This document shows positions 1 through 12,783 of a DNA stretch of 64,000 nucleotides, piece by piece. The translations under genes and the position numbers were made by a program. The stretch is from Furcasterigmium furcatum (Eukaryota; Ascomycota; Sordariomycetes; Glomerellales; Plectosphaerellaceae), in NCBI GenBank assembly GCA_001599815.1, contig BCIA01000006.1, forward strand, positions 1,242,961-1,306,960, read 5' to 3'. Below the pieces are notes generated by a model, which ran no database searches, was not told the origin of the DNA, and saw nothing but the letters and a program-made list of their open reading frames with translations. Numbering within the stretch: position 1 is the first letter of the stretch; each line of letters opens with the position of its first letter.

Positions 1-2273
1 TCCAGGAGGACGAACGACGCCGACGTGAAGGATTGGCTTTTGGTCGACGTTGTTGAGATCTTTGTCAAGTCCAACATTCTACGAAACCACATCAAGCTCG
101 TCGATTTTCCGGGCACCTTGGATGTTCTGGAGGCACGATCTACGGCGGGCAAGGACTACGTGTGGAGGCTGGACAAGAAGATCGTCGCCATTTCTGCCAC
201 CAGGGGCGCAGATAGCAAGGCTGCGTCCGACCAGCTACTTCCAGATGCTGAAATCGTCGAGATGGAGCTCGACAACAAGCTCGGTCCCGATTCGCTGGCA
301 GTGGCGGTCAACAAGATTGACGAGATCGGTGATGACGATCCGACCGAGCACTGGGACGATGTTGCGGTAGTGGAAGCCTCGGAAGCCCGGGACGACCTGA
401 AGGCCCAAATCCAGGATGTCAAAGATCTCATCTCGGATTCTCAGGGTGAGCCCGATGACAGCGACGACGACGCTGTTGTGGCATCAAAGAAGCGTCGACA
501 CTCTGGCAACGGGGAATCGGACCAGCTCTCGGAGTACAGACGTCGGCTCAACGGCTTGCAGTTGACGCTTCCTGATCTCGAATCGCATCTCAAGCATTGT
601 TGCATCGAGGCGCGAAATGTGCACCTCAGGGCCGGGGTCAGCAAGAGTCTCCAGGCGGATAAAGATACGGTGGGCTCCCAAGACGAGGTTTCTTTCCACT
701 CGAACGTGTTTCCTACGAGCTCCAAAGCGCATGGCAAGCTCAGCAACGGTGAAAGCTTTGCAGGATTTCCGGACTTGGAGTCTACCGGCATTCCGGCCCT
801 GCGCCGCTGGATTGTCCAGAGCACACTTGCCAAACGGGAGAGAATTGCCCACGGCCATCTGCAAGAGTTGCACATTCTCCTTGATGCTGTTGACGGATGG
901 ACGCAGGACGTAACCCTGACGGGCGACCTACTTCCCACGGACTGTTTGGAGGAGTTGAAGGAACTTTTGAAGTCGAAGAACGAAGGCCTTGCGAAAACCA
1001 TCAAGTCAAAAGTCCGTGACAAGCTCAGCGGGACGTTGTCGAAGCTGAAGCCACTGCGGAGTGCCCACCTGGGCAAGCAGAACAAGGACGAGCTTGCTGA
1101 CGACGAAAGAGTCCAGAAATCTGCCGAGATTCTCGAGAAGGAAGTACGGATGTGGCACCTCAAGCTCCCAGTCAACAAGGACAAGACGAAGATGCACTTC
1201 ATGACATTCAAGGCGTGCGTCCGGAAGAATGGCGGAAAGTTCACCAGCAGTTGCCCTCCCCGCGTTACATACTACTGGATGGGAACAGTGTGAGTATGCG
1301 AACCCTGCTTCTCGTGTCGCACAAGCTAATTGTGGACAACAGGTATCAGTCGTTCTGGCGACCCTGCATAGGGAGCTGGCGAAAAGAGTTCCACGACAAG
1401 GTTCCCCGAATCCAGACTACTGCGGCCTCGAGCGCGCGCAGCGTCTTCCAAAGGTTTGTAACCGACTTGAAGACCGACACAAAGATTCCTGGAGTCCTTA
1501 GAGAGGCCCTGAAGCAGAGGATGTACATTCTGGATCACATCGTCGAGGCCTACATCAACGACATCAACCAGAGCCTTCAGCAGTTCAAGTCTGGCACCCG
1601 ACTGGCCAGGCTTGAGGCCGAAGACATGATGAAGGCGCAATTGAGCGCCAGCTTCGACGCCGCCAAGGCAGTGACTGGCAAGGGATCATATGTTAGAATG
1701 CAGGAGGCCATTCAAACCCACGTCAAGGCCAACAAGGACATACTCTTCAGGAGCACCCGAGATGAAACAGAGAGGACCCTCTACAAGTTGACACGGACGG
1801 CTGCCAGGGAGGTCTCCAGGCACTGGGTAGGCTCTGTCAACTCTGCCAATAAGCGCATTGGAGCCCATCTGGAGCAAACGGTCCGAGGATGCTGCATTCC
1901 GAAGCCAGGAACAAGGGCAGTGAGCCTCGACAGGGGGGTCAGCACAGAGGAGGCCACCAAGAAGGAGATCCAAGCCATTGTCAACGAGTGGCGTAAGCAC
2001 TGGGCCATCGTGGAGCCACAGCTTCCCAGGCCCGAGATCGGCATGACCTTTGACGAGATCGAGGAGAAGGAGGAGAAGCAGAAGGAGGTCGAGAAGGCGA
2101 TTAAGGCGGCCAAGAAAGGAGGAAAGAGAAAGACAGCCAAAGGCAGCGGCAAGACCAAGGTCATGGCGCCACCTGGCATCGTTCCCAAGGTTGAAGAGGA
2201 TGATGACGATCAGGAGTCTGTGACGGACGGAGGCAACGTTTCGGAACCCGCCATCAAGAAGGAGGAAGACTGA
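1..2273 (+). CDS. Dynamin-like nuclear GTPase (SLIP-GC type), 5'-truncated by the window edge
   Basis: The frame is open from base 1, so the gene begins upstream. Exons are <1..1289 and 1343..2273; the 53 bp intron starts GTGAGT and ends ACAACAG. Near the start, LVDFPGTLDV followed by an ARS/AKDY-type stretch is a dynamin-superfamily G3 (DxPG) motif, and VAVNKIDEI at about residue 100 is G4 (NKxD). The P-loop must lie upstream. The long middle part is helical and charged, with an acidic low-complexity patch, as in the stalk region of large GTPases. The C-terminus is rich in Lys/Glu (KKGGKRKT), a possible nuclear localisation signal, and ends in an acidic tail. Fungal homologues are usually annotated as nuclear GTPase SLIP-GC-like; their role is not established. 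The family call rests on the G3/G4 motifs; the nuclear location is inference. Confidence 0.8.
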
Positions 2274-3397
2274 TTCGGGAGTCTTCTGGATACGGCGCAT
2301 TTGGCTGGCACATTCAAGGTTGGGGCCTCACACGAGGGGAAATTGCATTTGGCGGATGACATACGGGTGGCTTTTAGTTGGAGGATGATCATCAGGCGAA
2401 ACTGCTCTACAGGTTGCTTTACACGGGAAGCTCAGCGTTTGAATCGAAAACCATTCTGGACCAAAGCTTGGAGAATTGTGACGATGCCTCTAGCAGAAAA
2501 TGATGGTTTAGACCAGCTATCAAGTCAACTTCTGGCAGTTTGAGCGAGCAACGATCTTCACAGCGAATTGTCTAGGACATCACGGATTACCGTGTCCTCG
2601 GTGGTCAGCGGCGAGGAGTGCTGGCGGTGCTGGCCCGGGGTGGCGGAGGGATCGGCGACCGTTGATAACAGCTTCTCCTTTGAACAGATGACGGGCTGTT
2701 AAACGGGACATTGGAAACCGGGATGGCGCTGCTTCGTCCGTGAGGCGGCTCGGATCCGTCGGGTTCCATATGTCTGTCACGTTCGGGATGCTCGTCGTCG
2801 GCCGAGGCTTGTCTGCCGGGAATGTCGGTGCCTGGCGGGGAGAAGACTGGATTGTGGCCCGATGCAACATTTTGACACGCGGGAGATGGCCATTATTCAA
2901 CTCCAAAAGTAGACAGGCTGTAGATCACATTCCGTTTTGGCGGCAGATGTGTACCGGAAGTCAAAAATAGTGCTGCAGAACCCGAGGGAAGCGTCCAAGG
3001 AGGTGCACGTGATCTGGTGACGTATATGGCGGGGCTTCTGATCCGGGGTGCAGATGGGCTGATGGAGCTGTCTGATTGGCCGCCGGTACTTGCTCCCCAC
3101 CCTCGACGTCAGGGTCCGTCCGGACTCTGTGTCTTAGGTTGCCTCTTGCTACTTTTTCCCGCTTCGCTCCCATCGCTTCGCGCGACCTGATCCGTGATCC
3201 GACAATCCGAGCAGCCCGGTTCGCCTTCGGACATTCACCACGCTCGGCCCCCCTTCTTGATGCATGTCGTCGACCTCCCGCACATAGATCCGCTGCGTGG
3301 CTGCTTGCTTTGCCCTCCTTCCCCTTCTCCTCTTCCTCTTTGATATTGCCATCCTCCCCAACGACGACGCAGGACGTTTCTTCGCCAGAACATCACG
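2274..3397. other. Intergenic region with the sterol acyltransferase promoter
   Basis: About 1.1 kb between two genes on the same strand. The last 250 bases before the downstream ATG at 3398 are pyrimidine-rich (CCTCCTTCCCCTTCTCC type), typical of filamentous-fungal promoters and 5' leaders. No protein-coding frame is convincing. Confidence 0.5.
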
Positions 3398-5252
3398 ATG
3401 TCTTCCTCATCGGATGTCCACCTCAATGGCAACGGCCATGATCACATCCTGCGGCCACGGCCCAGGAAGCCGGTCCATTCGCAGCTGAGCGCCGTCAGCA
3501 ATGCCTCGTCCATCGAGAGCAACGGCCATCCCACTCCGTCAGACGGCGACATCGCGAGGTTCGCATCCCATCCCCTCCGCATCCCCGGCTTCCGTGACCA
3601 CAGCCACTGACTTTGCACGCACCCAGCGGCCGCTCCACACCCGTCCCCGTCGATGCGCCCCCTTCGGTCAAGTCGATATCGTCCGCTAAGAAGAACGCTC
3701 GCGCCGAGCAGCGCCGCCGCATCTTCCCGACCATCGAGTTCGAGAGCCGCGTCTCCCACTTCGACCCCAACTCCGACTACCGAGACTTCCACGGCTTCTT
3801 CAACCTCTTCTGGATCGGCCTCGCCATCATGGGCATCACCACCATGCTGCGCAACTACAAGGACACCGGATACCCCATGCGCGTCCACATCTGGACCCTC
3901 TTCACCGTCAAGACCTGGCACCTGGCCATCGCCGACTTCAGCATGGTCGCCAGCACCGCCTTTTCGCTCGTCCTCCACCGAATCTTCCGCGCCACGCCCA
4001 CCGGCGGAGCCCTCACCTGGAAGCGCGCAGGCGTCGCCATCCAGAGCATCTACCAAGGCCTCTGGCTGGCCTTGTGGATCGCCCTGCCCTTCCTCCTAGA
4101 CTGGGCATGGACCGCCCAGGTCTTCTTCCTCCTACACACCATGGTCATACTCATGAAGATGCACAGCTGGGCCTTCTACAACGGCCACCTCAGCGAGACC
4201 GAGAGGCAGCTCCAGTCGCTTGACGATCCGAACCAGACCAACGCCAACCGCGACCCGGCCTACTTCTACCCGACCACCGAGAACCCCAACCGCGATGCCT
4301 CGAAGCACCACAGCCACAAGGGGAAGCACGAGCACCCCGCCACCCCGACCAAGTCGACCGGCGCGGACCACGACACCACAGACGAGGAGGAGCAGCTCGC
4401 CAACCTCCGCGAGGACCTCGCCATGGAGCTGACCTCCCCCATGGGCAACATCGCATACCCGCGCAACCTTACCTGGGCCAACTACACCGACTACATCCTC
4501 TGCCCGACCCTCTGCTACGAGCTCGAGTACCCCCGCACCAAGAGCATCGACTGGCAGAACCTCATCTCCAAGATCGTCGCCGTCTTCGGCTGCATCTCCC
4601 TCCTCACCGTCATCTCAGAGGAGTTCATCTACCCCATCCTCATCGACTCCTCCGTCCGCCTCCACCCCCAGGCCGCCGGCGCCCCCGCCCCCTCCGTCGC
4701 CGACTCCCTCCTCATCCTCGCCGAGACCATCTCCTGGCTCCTGTTCCCCTTCATGCTCACCTTCCTGCTCGTCTTCCTCGTCATCTTCGAATACGTCCTT
4801 GGCGCCTTCGCAGAGATCACCCGCTTCGCGGACCGCCACTTCTACTCGGACTGGTGGAACTCGACCGACTGGATGGAGTTCTCCCGCGAGTGGAACGTCC
4901 CCGTCTACTCCTTCCTGCGCAGGCACGTCTACTCCGCCAGCCGCCCGCACATCGGCCGCGCCAACGCCACCGTCATCACGTTCCTCATCTCCGCCGTCGG
5001 CCACGAGATCGTCATGGCCTGCATCACCAAGAAGATCCGCGGGTACGGCTTCGTCTGCCAGATGATGCAGCTGCCCATCGTCATGCTCCAGCGCACGAGA
5101 TGGGTCAGGGGGAAGAAGACGCTGAACAACGTCATGTTCTGGATCTCCATGATCCTCGGCCTGAGCGTGGTGAGTTGAATTGCGACAACGCTACGAGAAT
5201 GAAGTGCTGATGCTGACGACCACAGATCTGCTCGCTCTACGTCCTCGTATAA
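3398..5252 (+). CDS. ARE2: Sterol O-acyltransferase (ACAT/ARE family, MBOAT)
   Basis: Exons 3398..3558, 3627..5169 and 5226..5252 give 576 residues. The first intron has a weak donor (gttcgc) but a clear branch site (cactgac) and acceptor; the last exon encodes only eight residues before the stop. The enzyme esterifies ergosterol with fatty acyl-CoA in the ER membrane for storage in lipid droplets. Evidence is a Ser/Lys-rich cytosolic N-terminus, several hydrophobic helices, the family signature FYSDWWNST in the C-terminal half, and the membrane-embedded catalytic His in SAVGHEIVMA near residue 500. A His/Asp-rich hydrophilic loop (KHHSHKGKHEH) occupies the middle. Length fits fungal ARE proteins. 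Base composition is strongly C-rich at third codon positions, suggesting good expression. Confidence 0.93.
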
Positions 5253-6253
5253 AGCCCGATAGTGCGCTGTTTAACACATCGCATCGAAGCCGTCCCCTTG
5301 CATCTTCTCCTAACATACCCCCCGCATAGCAGCCGTCTCTCGCTACCCTTGTTTCGTTTCTGCATTTCGGCACTCTGCTTGACGCATTTCGTCTTGAAGC
5401 TCCCCTCGTGGAGGATCCGGGCCAGTACGATAATGGAAGCCCCGGTCCCCCTCGACTCGGCCACGCCGCTGGCTGGCCCCATATCCCCTCTCAGTCTCCT
5501 CTCTCGGAAGACGAGTCGCAACAACGGCGTTTGGCGTCCCATCTCATAGATTTCCTTCCCGTCTACGGGCGGCATCCTGCCCCCCATCCCTCGTTCATCA
5601 CGATATACCCCGGCCTCTCTGGCCCATGTATGTATCTTCTCATGAATGAATGCATTGCATCGTATCTATCATGTGCATCTAAAAACATGCTTGCTTGAGG
5701 CCGTGAGAGAGTGAAAAGCCTTGAAGATGTATGCTATCAAACAGAAAAGGATGACCCCAAGTCATGGCAGACTCGGCACGGCAGGGTTGGGCCAGGACAT
5801 TGCGAAAGAAGACATCACTCGCACGTCGACGTGTGGTCATCACAGGCACATCCAAAGTATTCTAAATCTTGCCATTTTACTCTAGGCACTCAAGATTGCG
5901 ACACATGATCCCTTCCGTCTCGACCCCCGTCGCGAAGCGAATCCCACAAGTCCGTCCCGTGTCCCGCCCAGATTTCTTTCCTCCGAGAATACCAAAAACA
6001 GAGTAGCGAGCAAAGAGCACATTGCAGCGTACTGTCAAAACACCACTCGATAACCAAGCCGCAACGCCGCCCGTATGCCCCCAAAATCATGTACAGCGCA
6101 TAAACACAAACGCCGAACCGCATCGCAGTTCCCGGTCCCTTCCCGGCCGCCCAGTGCAGCCAACCAATAGATTCGTGTGAAGCGTGGCAGATATTATAGT
6201 ATAGGTTCAGCATCCCACAGAGGGACGGACTGAAGATGAAGCCGCGCAGCTGG
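5253..6253. other. Intergenic region between convergent genes
   Basis: About 1 kb between the stops of the sterol acyltransferase and the Zn2Cys6 regulator, which converge. It should contain both 3' UTRs. No coding frame looks real on either strand. Confidence 0.5.
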
Positions 6254-8499
6254 CTACCTCATCGAAAAGTCCATCCCATCCATGCCACCCATGGCACTCA
6301 GGTCGCCAGTGTTGGACCGCTGAAGGGCGTGGAAGTCCCCTACCGTGCGGGGTATTTGACCCCCTTGCTGTTGCGCCACTGCGAAGCTGTTGGCGCGCTG
6401 GGGTCCCTGGCGGCTCATTTGACTCATCATGCCGTTGGCACCGTGCATGCCCTGCGCCATGGGATGGGAGGGCGGCATGCTCGCCGTGTTCATCGCGGCT
6501 TGGTTGGGGGTGGATGGTGACGCGAAGCCGTTCATGTTTTGGTTCTGCATGCCGTTATGATGCTGGGACATGCCTTGCTGCATTTGCTGCTGGTTCATGT
6601 ATTGGTTCTGGAGTAGGTGCTGCTGGTGGTGCTGTTGGCCGTTCATGGACGAGCTTGGCCCCGGGCCGAGTGGACTGAGGACCATCTCCTGCATTGGGGT
6701 ACAAAAGTTGTTCATGTCGTGGCGGGGGAACTCCATGCCGGGAGACATGACGCTGGGCGAGCTGCCGAAGGGCGAGTTCATGTCGGAGGCCGAGTTGTTG
6801 TTCATCTGGGCGTTGGGAGCGTTGGCGCTTCCCGAGTCGCTCGTGCCGGCGTTCATGTCGGAGAACTTGTCGTACTCGGCGACAGAGAACTTGCGGTCAA
6901 AGTCGGCGTCCATCTGCATGTGCATCTGCGGGGGCTGGGCCATGCCGGCGTTGCCGAAGCCGTCGAAGATGTCAATGTTGCCGAGGGAGCTGTTCTCGGG
7001 GGCGGTCTGGAGCATTGGGTTGGTCAGACGAGGCAAGATCTCGGAGACCTTGGCGAAGAGGAGCGGCATAAACTGGTAGGTGCCGTGGCGGAGGGCTCCG
7101 AGAATGTTGAGGACCTGGCTGAGCTGTTCCCGGGGACCGACGCTGAAGGGATCGCGCGACGCGGGCTGGGTCGACAGGTAATCGACCATGCTGCAGGCAA
7201 TGTCAAGAAGCTTCTCGATGAGGCCATGCTCGACGCCCTGGCCGCTGAAGTGGGCGGTCAACTTGTTAAGAAGTTCACGGGAAAGGTCCTGGGGCATCTG
7301 CCAGTCAATGCCATCGCCGGTGTGCGAGGCGATGCGGCTGTTGGTGAGCTGCCAGTGCGTCGTCTTGAGCCACTGCTGGTTGATATGAAGCTCGGCTAGC
7401 TGGCCATCCTGGCAGAGGTAGTTGGGCAGCAACTCGTTGAGCTGCTTCTGAAGGCCGTTGCTGTGCTGGGGGGAGATGCTAGAGCGGGTCTTGCCCCATG
7501 CAGTAGTGAGTGGGTCATCAAAAGTGTGGAACAACTTGACGAGCATGACAAAGTTGTTCAGTTGGTGAGCCTGGGGGTCACTGGGGTCGTCCTGCGCCGA
7601 GGGGGGCTTGATAGTGGCCTGAAGAGTCAATGGACGTTGGCGTTGGATGCCGTGGGCCCTAGAAACAATTGTTTAGCACATGCAACAGTCTCATGCCTGC
7701 TCGTCCGGTGGTCATACCTCTCGAGAACGAAGAACAGCCAGTAGAGGCGTCTTCTCCGGGACGACTCGGCGGCGTCCCACTGGACATAGGTGTCCTCCTT
7801 GGTCATGCCGCTCATGTGCATCATGGTGGTGGCCTCACGGAGATAGAACCAGGCCTTGTCGTGGAGCTCGATGCCGTGGTAGCAGCCGAAAAGGAAGAAA
7901 CTGGTCGCGAGGGTGGACAGGCTGGGGCTGTCGAGATACTCGCAGCTGCGGCGAACCCGCAGGGATTCCTCCAAGAGCAGCTGGCTGGCAATGATGTTGG
8001 TGCCGGGCATCATGTCCAGGTTGAACGAGTCTCCCGCAGGGATGGTCATGCCGGGCTGGAGCATGACGAAGCCGCAGAGGGCAGTGATGAGGCAGTAAAT
8101 CTCGCGGTTCTGCTCCATGTACGCCAGTTGCGACTCGAGGACTCTGCGGTCGACGACGGGGGCCTTGTCGTACATGTTGGCGAAGTAAAAGTCCATGCAG
8201 TGCTTGGCGAACTCGGGCGACACCATGCCGGGGGAGGGCGAGCCACCAGCGGGCTCTGGCGGGCTGGGGAGGCCATTCATGCGGTTGTGAACCTTTGCAA
8301 TGAGGCTCGTCTGACGCTGGGTTTCCCTGAGCTCGCTGATGACCTTGGCGCGGGAGCCCTTGGGTCCCTTCTTCTGGGGAATGGCGTTGTAGGTGCAAGA
8401 GAGCTGGGCGGAAGAGCAGTTGCGGCAAGGGTTGATGCCGTCGCACTTGACCTTGCGGCGGTGACAGGCGTCACACGCCCTCTTCACGGCCTGGGTCAT
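6254..8499 (-). CDS. Zn2Cys6 transcription factor resembling COL-26/BglR/AmyR
   Basis: Exons 8499..7718 and 7658..6254 (59 bp intron) give 728 residues. The N-terminus holds a complete binuclear zinc cluster (CDACHRRKVKCDG, then CRNCSSAQLSC), directly followed by the basic linker KKGPKGSRAKVI and a predicted coiled coil. The fungal-specific transcription factor domain follows, including YWLFFVLER across the splice site. The last third is Gln/Met/Asn-rich low complexity (NQYMNQQQMQQGM), a likely activation region. From memory the zinc cluster and linker resemble COL-26 of Neurospora, BglR of Trichoderma and AmyR/ART1-like regulators that control starch, maltose or cellobiose use and glucose sensing; the exact orthology is inference. 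An alpha-glucoside-type transporter lies 54 kb away in this window, but no direct link is shown. Confidence 0.88.
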
Positions 8500-11400
8500 G
8501 GCGTGGTAGTCCGTGGTTGCGGTTGTAGTCGTCGAGACTAAAGGTCCTTCGTCGTGAGATCGCGTCGAGCCAAGGATGTCGCCGTGAGACGAGACGGTCG
8601 AGTGTCGCTCGGGAGTAGTCAGGCGTGCGACTAGATTGACCGCAAACAGAGGTGATTATGGGATGGCGGTCACAATGAGTCGTCGGACACCCCAGATGGT
8701 GAACGTGGTCTTCGTTGCGGGGAAGGGGGATGGGGATCGATTTGGCCGAGTGGTATTCGGCCCTTTCTGCAGTTGCAGCGCTGGAAGCGAGAATAAAACG
8801 CGGGGATGCGCCTTTTCGTCTGGGGTTAAAGGGCCAGCAAGGCCTAGAGTGTATCCGAACGTTGAAGCACGCGAGATGCTCCCCCTGAGGCTGTGATCAT
8901 CGAATTGCGCCGAGTCGGACTGAAGATGCTGGTCGGAAGACGTCGAGATGGTGGTTGAAAGGGGAGAGACTGGACAGACAGACTGGGGGAGGGAGAAGAG
9001 AGAATTGGGGGCCCCAGCGGATGGAAGAGGAAGGGACGGCCAGGAGCGACTGGGGCCCCGGTCCACAGTGCTTGGGCCGGGGAAAGGATCAGAGTACTGT
9101 GCGTACATGCCTGGCAGGGGGCGGGCTTAGGCACAGTGCGGTGGTTTCTCAATCCGAGGGAGGGAAATTGCGCCAGGACGAGTTTTGTCCAGGGCGAGAC
9201 ACACTGTGGCCCCACCCTCGATTTCAGTCAGCGACCCACTCCCCTGTCCAATTGAGGAGCCTTTTACAGTGCGGGACTTGCTTCTGCAACGTCGCACGAC
9301 AGCCACGGGCTCCCGTTGGCAGCCTCTTCGTGGTTCGACCGGCGTTCTTGGTACAGTGTGGCTGACGGTATTTCAGTTGTTGGCCCCCCTGGCCTAGACT
9401 ACTAGTCAGTAGTCCGTTACAACTTTCCAACCCTCCGGTGCTGGCCGTGTCTTTTTTTGCACCCAAAGTCTCGTGACCTCATCGCGTTCACCGGCGACGA
9501 GTCCACCCAGCAACAGGAGGGAGGGCATCGCGAAATAGCAGCAGGAGAGTGAGTTCCCGAACCACATCGGACGACAGGGAATGCTTCCAGAACCGATTTC
9601 TTTTCGTGCGACACCCCGATTCCTGAGCCTCTGCCTCGGACGATCCTTGCTATTTTGGTTCACGAGGCGCTTATCGCTTCACCTGAGAGAGCTGGTATGG
9701 CGGCTGGCAAAAAGGAATGATCGAATTGGGGGTTGTCTGAGTCTCCGAGGGGCCTGGGCAAGCCTAGGACCCAGACTGATGTCGAGCAATCCGCCAGGAT
9801 GGGTACCATATGTCTCCCAAGTATGTGTCTCCCAAATCTCCCTCGACGCCTGGGCAAGCCCTTGCCCCTTCTGCTCATGCTACCTACCACGTATTCCCTT
9901 GTCTCGATGTCATTCATTTCCCGTGATATTCCCTGCATTGACGCCGTCGCCAGGGTTGCCATGAGCTTGTCTCACGATGCTAGCTCGCAGCCACGTTCAC
10001 CACGGAGCCTGGGACGAAAACGAGGCCTCACGAGGTTGCGAGGGCCTGGCCAGCGGGCTGAATCATCCGCGAGCAGCGTCTGGGCGTGTTTTCATGTCGT
10101 ACCTTGGTTGCTCGGTACCCTGAACAACGACCGTTGCGTGCCCTGTGAACCAGCCTCAGGTGAGACACGCATATCTGGAGCCGTCCAAGCCGTCCTTGGG
10201 TGAAGCAGTGTGGACGGACCAGGCAATCGTTGATCGGCCCCAGACGACTCCGAGGACATCAGACGATGACTGCCAAGTCCCGAGTCGGCGAAGACTCGAC
10301 TCGCTCGAGGGAGGGATGACATCGTCACCCGTCAAGGTTCCCCGGTCCCCGCTGCCCTAGAGCAATGCCACTTGAACTCAATGCCTCGGGATGGCGAGGT
10401 TGACGAAGACCCTCCGTAGTGGACGGCGAGGAAACGCCTGACATGGCTGCTTCCATCAGCAAGCTCGTTCTGTCAGGCCACAGTGCTGCGGGAACTGTTC
10501 ACATCCCTGTCGAGATCATGCTTTTTCACACACTGTGTCTTCGCCGCCGTTGGTCGTCTTGGTCGTCCCGTGTTCTGTCGGCGTCAGCGCACCCGGTGCT
10601 GAGGCTGTGGCCACCTGCGTCAGTTTGTTCCCCTGTGGTGGCCTACAGTACGGAATTTGTCACTGTCTTTGTCGCCCGGGTGCCTGCTGGGCCTCTCAGC
10701 CGCAAACAGTCCCTGAGATCTCATCTCCCATCCCGTCTCCCAGAGAGATCTGTTTGTTATACCCGTGGACCTCTCCGAGTCTTTACGAGGCATTTCCTCC
10801 CTCGCAGACCCGCAGCGCAGAGAAAAACCTGGATGCCGCGGCACGCGACTCGGGTCGCCGACAGAAGGAAGCAGCAGGGAACAGGATTTGATCGCCAGAG
10901 GAACCGTCTGACAGCGCAGCACACTGGAACGATTGACGGGCGTTCCCCGCGAACAGGCGACGTCGACCGCCAGGCCGTTTCTGGCACTGGTCCGGGGGGC
11001 CCGGGGACGCTAGCGACACTCCAGGTCTAGCGCGAGGCGGTCGGTCCGAAAAGGCCATTCCCCGGCGGGAGCCAATGGGCAGAGAGGCGGTGATGCAAGG
11101 CTGCCTTGGCGCTGAACTGCCGGTCCGGGGTACAGGAATCTCGACGCCTCAGCGGCTCCATCCTCTCGCGAATCTCTGGAGGATTGTGGAACTCACAGCT
11201 AAATCCTGGGGCGACTAACTCCACGGTGACGGGATGTTTTCAAAGGCTTTCGTTCTCATAATATGTATCCAGTCTCTGTGCAGTTCCGTTTGATTTGATT
11301 GGGCTCCGCCATTCCTCCCTCCCAGCCACCTCAGTGCAGAACAACATCGAGTCGAAGGCGTCAATATCATTCCAACACTGCTTCAACATGGCGCCACCCA

Positions 11401-11767
11401 GCCCTCAGCACCCGACAGTGCGAACTTGACACTTTTTGGCTGAGTCCATCACCCGGCTTGGCTGTCTTCGCCCTCACAGGCTCAGCTCTGCGCTGAGTTG
11501 AGACACAGTCGCAAGCTCCAAGCCCCGGGAAGCATCCGCGCATTCCTCTCAGTGCGTTATCACGCCATGGGCCCCTCCTGCGGGTACAACAACCAGAGCT
11601 CCTGCGGGATTCAGGTGCCGATAACGATGCATTCCGATGGTCTAATTGTACAGCCCCAGATTTCCGCGTGAAACATATGCCCAAACCCAAATCTCAGCCA
11701 GAAAGATCCAGAGATGCCGCAGCGCTGTTACAGAGTATCCAATAACATCCACGTATCCAAACACGCC
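8500..11767. other. Long gene-poor region upstream of the Zn2Cys6 regulator
   Basis: About 3.3 kb between the regulator start and the 3' end of the RNase T2 gene. Many open frames of 60-200 codons exist on both strands, but they overlap each other, use Pro/Ser/Arg-rich composition expected of GC-rich noncoding DNA, and show no recognisable domain. The regulator is read leftwards, so this is its promoter plus perhaps a long 5' leader, together with the 3' region of the RNase T2 gene. I see no RNA gene or transposon. Confidence 0.45.
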
Positions 11768-12783
11768 CTACAGCTCACCGTCCCCAGGCAAAGGGCACCC
11801 GCCCGGCAGCCGGCACACCTTGGGCAGATACCAGATCTCGTCGGCGCAGTTCCCCACGTCGCCGTGCGCCCCGTAGTCCTGGGCGGGGATGAACTCGCCC
11901 GACTGCAGGCTCCGCTGGACGAAGAAGACGTACCACGCCTCGTGCAGCGTTGCCCGCCCGCGCCCGCTGCAGCGCAGCACGACCTTTCCGCCGCTGAACT
12001 CCTCCATGGCGGCCTGCACGTCCTTCAGGGGGTATTTGCGCTCGCGCGACGGCGTGATGCCCGCGCGCTCGAGGGCGCGGTAGCTGTCGAGGCTGCGGAA
12101 GAGCTGGAAGGCGCGGGTGAAGTAGTCAACGACCTCGACGCCGGGGGCGTACGCGTCGGCGTAGCACGAGGCGCGGAGGGTGTTGATGCAGCTGGCGTGC
12201 TTGTTGTACTCGTGCGCCCAGAGGTGGGAGTTTGAGCCGCTGGTGACGCGTTAGCTTCTGTATCTCCTGAGGGGAGCTGTTGGGCGGGGGGCGCACTATG
12301 CAGCTACCCAGTAGCGGTTCATATGCTGGACGAGCTCGCCCTGGTCGTGGTGTTCGAGGATCTCGGTGATGTTCTCAAAGTGCGGGGTCATTCCGCAGTA
12401 GGCCTTGTACGTTCCGTCGCAGAGGTCGGGCCTGGTGAGGTTGAGGTCAGTGGATGTGACGTATGATAGTGCCCGGGGACGGTGCGACAGTACCACAGGC
12501 CGTGGAGCGTCCAGTCCTCCTCTGTGCCGCCCGCGTGGACCTGCTGGTCCCAGAACTGGGCAAGCAGCATCCTTCCGCTCGGGGCGATGTAGCAGCACGA
12601 GTCGATGCCCTCGGGAGGGGTCTTCTGGCAGCTCACAGGTCCGTCGATGGGGCAGGATGGGCCGCCACTGAGGGGCTCGTAGGGAGTGACATTGTCGGTC
12701 GCTGATGTCGGGGAGAGGGGGGCTTGGGAGAAGAAGCTCGCTGCGTAGCTGAGCAGCCCGCGGATAGATATTTGGGGCTCCAT
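11768..12783 (-). CDS. Secreted ribonuclease T2
   Basis: Exons 12783..12494, 12431..12297 and 12239..11768 give 298 residues. RNase T2 enzymes cleave single-stranded RNA through a 2',3'-cyclic phosphate and act outside the cell or in the vacuole. Both active-site blocks are present. CAS I is TLHGLWPDLCDG, reconstituted exactly across intron 1. CAS II is LWAHEYNKHASC, with the His-Glu-Lys-His set, just after intron 2. Paired cysteines such as DSCCYIAPS match the family. For intron 2, the donor GTGCGC is chosen over the nearby GTAGCT because only the former keeps the frame into CAS II. The start at 12783 gives a weak signal-like N-terminus; an in-frame ATG at 12876 is the alternative. Confidence 0.9.

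Noticed and set aside
8656..9108. Minus-strand 150-codon frame upstream of the Zn2Cys6 gene, a possible upstream ORF or extra exon.
   Set aside because: No splice path keeps it in frame with the zinc cluster and the ATG at 8499 already gives a normal N-terminus.
10419..11030. Plus-strand frame of 203 codons in the long gene-poor region.
   Set aside because: Composition is Arg/Pro/Ser-rich with no domain, overlapped by equally long frames on both strands, as expected by chance in GC-rich DNA.
12297..12310. Alternative donor GTAGCT for RNase T2 intron 2.
   Set aside because: It puts the third exon out of frame with the second active-site block; the donor at 12296 restores the HEYNKH motif.
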